Shown in pieces: positions 47,201 through 53,200 of a DNA stretch of 64,000 nucleotides. The first letter of the stretch is position 1. Each line of letters begins with the position of its first letter. A program made the translations under genes and the position numbers. This DNA is from Amycolatopsis sp. WAC 01376. Lineage in GTDB: Bacteria > Actinomycetota > Actinomycetes > Mycobacteriales > Pseudonocardiaceae. The DNA lies in contig NZ_QHKL01000004.1 of NCBI RefSeq assembly GCF_003947415.1, forward strand, positions 186,001 to 250,000, given 5' to 3'. Below the pieces are notes generated by a model. It was not told the origin of the DNA. It did no database searches and saw nothing but the letters and a program-made list of their open reading frames with translations.

Positions 47201-50200
47201 GACCCAGCGGTCCGCGAGCGTTCCGGCCGGGCCGGCGAACGTCGCCGTCAACCTCGGCCCGTCCTCGGTCTCCTCGCAGGCGACGCCGATCCGCAGGACG
47301 TGGTCACCCGCTGGGGGCACCGCCGCGTGCCCGGCGACCTGCCACTCCCCCGCGCCGGCCGGGATCCGGCCGTCGTAGCGCAGGGCGATCCGCGGCTTCG
47401 CGAGCCCGGCGAGCAGCGGCCCGGTCTGGGCGTTGAGGTAACGCAGCGGACCGTAGCCCTGAGGCGTCTTCCGGACCGTCTCCTTGACGGCCTTGAGCAT
47501 CGCGAGCGGTCCGCCGGTCGCGGTGATCCGCACCGGGCGGACCGACGTCAACGCGCCGACAGTGTCCCCCGCGTCCACGCGTCCGTGAAGGTCGACGAGG
47601 AGATCGCCATCGACGGCGGCCTTCAACGCCGTCAGAAGAACGTCGGTCACGTCTCCGTGCACAGTGGACGGCAGCGAGTCGACGAGCATCCGGGTGTCCT
47701 CGATGGACAGCGTGACACGGCGTTCGGCGACGTCACCGGAAATCTCGGCGGAGCCGGGCGCCAAGGTCTCGGCCCAGTGCTCGATTTCGCCGAGCAGCGC
47801 CGGATCCTGTGCGCTTTCGGTGATCCGGCGGGCGATGGTCCGCAGCGAACTCCTCACCGGCGTGAACACCGGCGGATGGCCGCCGGTCACGGCTTGCCAG
47901 GCGATCGCGAGATCGGCTGCCAGCGTTGTCCAGCTCCGGGCGTCCAGCAGTGCGGGATGCGCCACCAGGAGCAACCTGCCCGGCTCGTCGAACCAGACGG
48001 CCTGCAACAGGTTGTCCGTGAGCCTGCCCACGGCGTCCCCGTACTCGTCGTCGAGCGTCCCCGCCCCGTGACGAAGCAGATCGGTCGCCTGAACCGTCCC
48101 TTGTGGACGGATTTCGAGCGACCACAGCACCGATGCGACCTTCGACAGTTCGAGCCGCAGACCGTCGTGGCGGTCGAGGACGAGTTGCAGGGCCGCGGCG
48201 AGGGTCGCGACGTCGGCGCCGGTCGGCAGGGTCAGCAGTACCGACTCCGGCTGAACCGCGTCACCGAGGTCCCGCAACCGAAGCATTTCGGGCAGAAGAG
48301 AGAGCGCGCCGACACCGTCGGCGTCGGCCTCCGGCTCGACCGGCGTCGCCGAAGCGGCGAGCGCGGCCGGGGTCCGGAGCTCGAAAACGTCCTTGGGGCT
48401 CAGTTCGAACCCGGCCCGCCGGGCGCGGCTCGACACAGCGATCGACGAGATGCTGTCGCCGCCCAACAGGAAGAAGTCGCCGTGGGCGCCGACGGTGTTC
48501 AGGCCGAGGACGTCCGCGAAGATCCGCGCCAAGGCGCGTTCCTGGTCGTTCTCAGGCGCGGCAGCGGGCACGCCGACTTCGGGCGCGGGCAAGGCGCGGA
48601 CGTCGAGCTTTCCACTGGGGGTCAACGGGAACTCGTCGAGGACGACGAACGCCCGCGGGACCATCGGGGCGGGCAAGGCCTCGCTGACGGCGGCCCGTAG
48701 CCGTTCCGGATCCGCGCCACCGGCGACGTAGCCGACAAGCGCGCCGTCCTTCGCCACCACCGTGGCGGCCGTGACCTTCGGCTGCGCGGCGAGCACGGCT
48801 TCGATCTCGCCGAGTTCGATCCGGTTACCGCGGATCTTCACCTGACGGTCGGTGCGACCGAGGTACTCGATCTCGCCATCGGCACGGCGGCGGACCAGGT
48901 CACCGGTCCGGTACAGCCGCTGCCCCGGTTCGCCGAACGGGTCGGCGACGAAGCGTTCGGCGGTCAGGCCCGGCCGCCCGTGGTAGCCGCGGGCCAGCTG
49001 GACACCGGCGAGGTACAGCTCGCCCGCCACGCCGTCGGGCACCGGGCGGAGGCAGCCGTCGAGGACGTGCACCCGCGTGTTCCACACCGGACGTCCGATG
49101 GGGACGGACGCGCCTTGGAAACCCGTGGCATCGAAGAAGGTCACGTCCACTGCGGCCTCGGTCGGGCCGTAGAGGTTGTGCAGCGGGACGCCGGTGAGCG
49201 AGCGCCAGCGCGCGGCGATCTCGCCGGTCAGCGCCTCGCCGCTGGAGAACACCTGACGCAACGAGCCCAGGTCGCCGGTCACCTCGTCGCTGCCCAGGAA
49301 CGCGGCGAGCATGGACGGGACGAAATGCAGGGTGGTGATCTCCCGTTCCCGGATCACCCTGGCGAGATACGCCGGGTCGCGGTGGCCGTCCGGTTCGGCC
49401 AGCACCACCGTCGCGCCTTCGCACAGCGCCCAGAAGAATTCCCAGACGGACACGTCGAAACTCGACGGCGTCTTCTGCAGCACCCGGTCCGAGGCCGTGA
49501 GGCGGTACTCGTGCTGCATCCACGCGAGCCGGTTGACGATCGCGCGATGCGTGACGGCCACGCCCTTCGGCCGCCCTGTCGAGCCGGAGGTGTAGATCAG
49601 GTATGCGGTGTTGTCCGGCCCGGCGGCCACACCCGGGACATCGTCGACGGGTTCGCCGGTCACGGAAACCTGTGTCAGCCCGGCGACGGCAGGAATCCGC
49701 GCGGCTGTCTCTGGTTCGGAGAGCACGAGCCGCGCACCCGAATCGGCCAGCATGTACTCGAGCCGGTCGGCCGGGTAGTCCAGGTCGATCGGCAGGTACG
49801 CGGCCCCGGCCTTCAGGACACCCAGCAGGGCGACCATCAGCTCGGCCGACCTCGGCACGGCGACGGCGACGACCTCTTCGGGACCGGCGCCCAGGGAACG
49901 CAGCCGGCGGGCCAGGTTCTCCGCCTGGGCGTCGAGGTCCGCATAGGACAGTTCGGTGTCCTTGAACAGCACGGCCGTCGCGGACGGTGTCCTGACCGCC
50001 TGCTCGGCGATGGCCTCGGCCAGCGTGCGCTCGGGCACCGGATGCGAGGTCGCGTTGAGTTCGGCCAAACGTCCGCGTTCGGCGGGTGAGAGGAGGTCGA
50101 GGGCGGCGACCGGCAGGCCCGGGTTCGCGGTCAGCGTCTCCAGCAGCCGGGCGAACCGCTCGGCGAGCTGCCCGGCCGCGACGGCGTCGATCCGGGCGGC

Positions 50201-53200
50201 GTCGAATTTGAGGCTGAACCCCAGGTCTTCCCCCGGTGTCGCGATCACCGCGACCGGGAAGTGCACCGCGTCGGTGACCTCGACGCCGGTGAGGCGCACG
50301 GGTCCGGACGCGCGCTCGTCGTCACGCGGGAAGTTCTCGACGACCACGAGGGTGTCGAACAGTTCTTCCTGCCCGGCACCGGCGATCCGCTGCAGTTCGC
50401 CGAGGCCGAGATGCTGGTGCTCCAGCAAGGCCGCTTGCTCGTCCTGCAACCGCCGCAGCACGGTGGCGACGGTTTCGGACGCGGACCAGCGCAGCCGCAC
50501 CGGCACCGTGTTGATGTACAGGCCGACCGCCGACTCGAGACCGGCGGCACCGCTGTCGCGGCCGGAGACCGTGCTGCCGAACAGCACGTCGTCCCGGCCA
50601 GTGAGCCCGCCGAGCAGGAGTCCCCAGGCGCCGTGCAGGACGGTGCCGAGGGTGAGCCCGTGCGCGCGTGCCATGGCGGACAACTCCGCCGTCGCCCGCT
50701 CGCCGAGGCTCAGGTGCAGCCGCGACGGTCGTCGCCCGGCCGTGTCCCGGCCTTCGATCAGCCGGGTGGGTTCGTCCACTCCGGACAACGCCGCACGCCA
50801 GGCTTCGCGCGCAGCCTCGTGATCGCGTGCCGCGAGCCGCCGCAGGTGGTCCGTGCGAGTGCCGGGTTCCGGGAGCGGAGTGCCCTTTCCCGCCAGCAGT
50901 TCGCGGAGCAGCACCACGACCGACCAGCCGTCGGCGATGATGTGGTGGAACGTGAGCGCCAGCTTGGCGCGATCTTCCCCGAGCCGCGTGAAGGTCGCCC
51001 GCAGCAACGGCGGCCGGGCGAAGTCGAAACGGCGCGCGCGGTCGGCCTCGAAGGCTTCCGCGGCGTCATCGGCGGCCACCTCGCGCCAGGGCAGTTCGGC
51101 GTGCCGGGTCACCGTCTGGACCACCTGACCGCCGTCGAGCTGCCGGAAACCCGACCGCAGCGACGAGTACCGGTCCAGCAGCGCCTGGGCCGATCGGCGC
51201 AGCGCGTCGGCGTCGACGTCCCCTTCGAGGTCGAGCACCTCCTGCACCGTGTAGATGTCGGCGGCCGTGCCGCCTTCGAACTCCGCGTGGAAGAAGAACC
51301 CTTCCTGCAACGGCGTGACCGGCAGGACGTCGGCGTATTCGGCGAGCGCCGCGCGTTCGGCGCCGGTCAGCGCCAGCAGCGGCCGCTCGTCCACAGTGGA
51401 CTCGACAGACACGGCTTCCGCGCAGGCGGCGAGCGCCTCGGGAGTCCGGTGCTGGAACACCTGGCGCGGCGTGATGGCGAGGCCGTGTTCCGCCGCGCCC
51501 AGCACCAGCCGGATCGACAGGATACTGTCGCCGCCGAGGGAGAAGAAGTCGTCATCCGCGCCTGCCGACTCCAGCCCGAGGACCCCCGCGACGACGTCGC
51601 ACAGGATCCGTTCCCGCTCGGTGCGCGGCGCGCGGCCGGTGGCGGCGGCGCCGAAGTCGGGCAGGGGCAGCGAGGTGCGGTCCAGTTTGCCGTTCGGCAT
51701 GATCGGCAGCCGGTCGAGTTCCACGAACGCCGACGGCACCATGTAGTGCGGCAGCGCCGATTCCGCGTGGCTCCGCAACTCCTTGAGCAGCGACGGCGAC
51801 CCGTCCGCCTCCGGGACGACATACGCCACCAGACGCCGGTCCCCCGGTTTGACCTCGCGCGGCACGACGGCGATCCGGTCGACCCCGGCGTATCCGGCGA
51901 GCGCGGACTCGATCTCCCCCGGCTCGATCCGGAACCCGCGGATCTTGACCTGATGGTCGGTGCGGCCGAGGAAGTCCAGGTTCCCGTCCGCGCGCCAGCG
52001 GACACGGTCACCGGTGCGGTACATGCGCTCGCCGCCGCCGGCGAAGGGATCCGCGACGAACCGTTCCGCCGTCAGTCCCGGACGTCCGGCGTATCCCCGC
52101 GCGAGACCGCGTCCGCCGACGTACAACTCCCCTTCGACGCCGACCGGGACCGGCCGCAGCGCGGTGTCGAGGACGTAGCAGCGGGTGTTCGGGTCCGGTC
52201 CGCCGATCGGGATGGGCCCGGTCCAGCCCGGCTCGGCCGCCCACAACGTCGAGTTCACCGTCACCTCGGTCAGCCCGTATGCGGCGACGACGTTCAGGTC
52301 TTCCGCCCAGCGCGCGATCAGGTCCGGCGGGACGGTCTCGGTGCCGACGATCAGCACCGCGCCCTTCGGCAGTTCACACTCCGGCGGCAGTGCCGCGACC
52401 AGCGACGGCGGCAGGATCATGTGCGTCGCCGCGTTGCCGGCGATGTAGCCGGTCAGTTCGACGCCCGCGACCCGGCGGTGCGACGGCACCACGATCAGCG
52501 TTCCGCCGACGCACAGCGACATGACCAGATCCCAGACCGTCACGTCGAATCCGGTCGAGGCGAACTGCACCACCCGGCTGTCCTCGCCGATGCCGATCCG
52601 TTCGGTCGCCGTGCTGATCAGGCTGCCGATCCCGTCGTGCGACAGGACCACGCCCTTCGGCTTCCCCGTCGAGCCCGACGTGTAGATGACGTACGCGGCC
52701 TGGTTCAGCGAGATCCCGCTCACGTCCACAGTGGACGCGTCCAGTGCGGCGAGTTCGGCGATGATCGCCGGATCGTCGAGAAGGACCCGTTCGGCGTCCA
52801 CACCGGACGGCAGCTGCGTGGATTCGTCCTTTGTGGACACGACAATTCTCGCGCCCGCGTGGAGGAGCATGTACGCGAGTCGATCCTCGGGATGGTCGAG
52901 GTCGAGCGGGAGATACGCGGCCCCGGCCTTCATGACGGCGAGGAGCACGACGATGAGATCGGCCGAGCGCGGCATCGCCACGGCGACGACGTCCTCGTCA
53001 CCGACGCCGCGTCGCCGCAGCAGCCGGGCGAGACGGTTGGCTGCGGCGTCGACCTCGGCGTAGGTCAGCCGGACATCCTCGCAGACGACGGCCTCGGCCT
53101 CCGGTTTCCGTGCCACGACCCGGTCGAACGCCTCGGGCCAGGACACCTCCGGCGAGTCCGCGACCGCGGTCCCGAGCTCCAGCACCCCGGCCCGTTCCTC

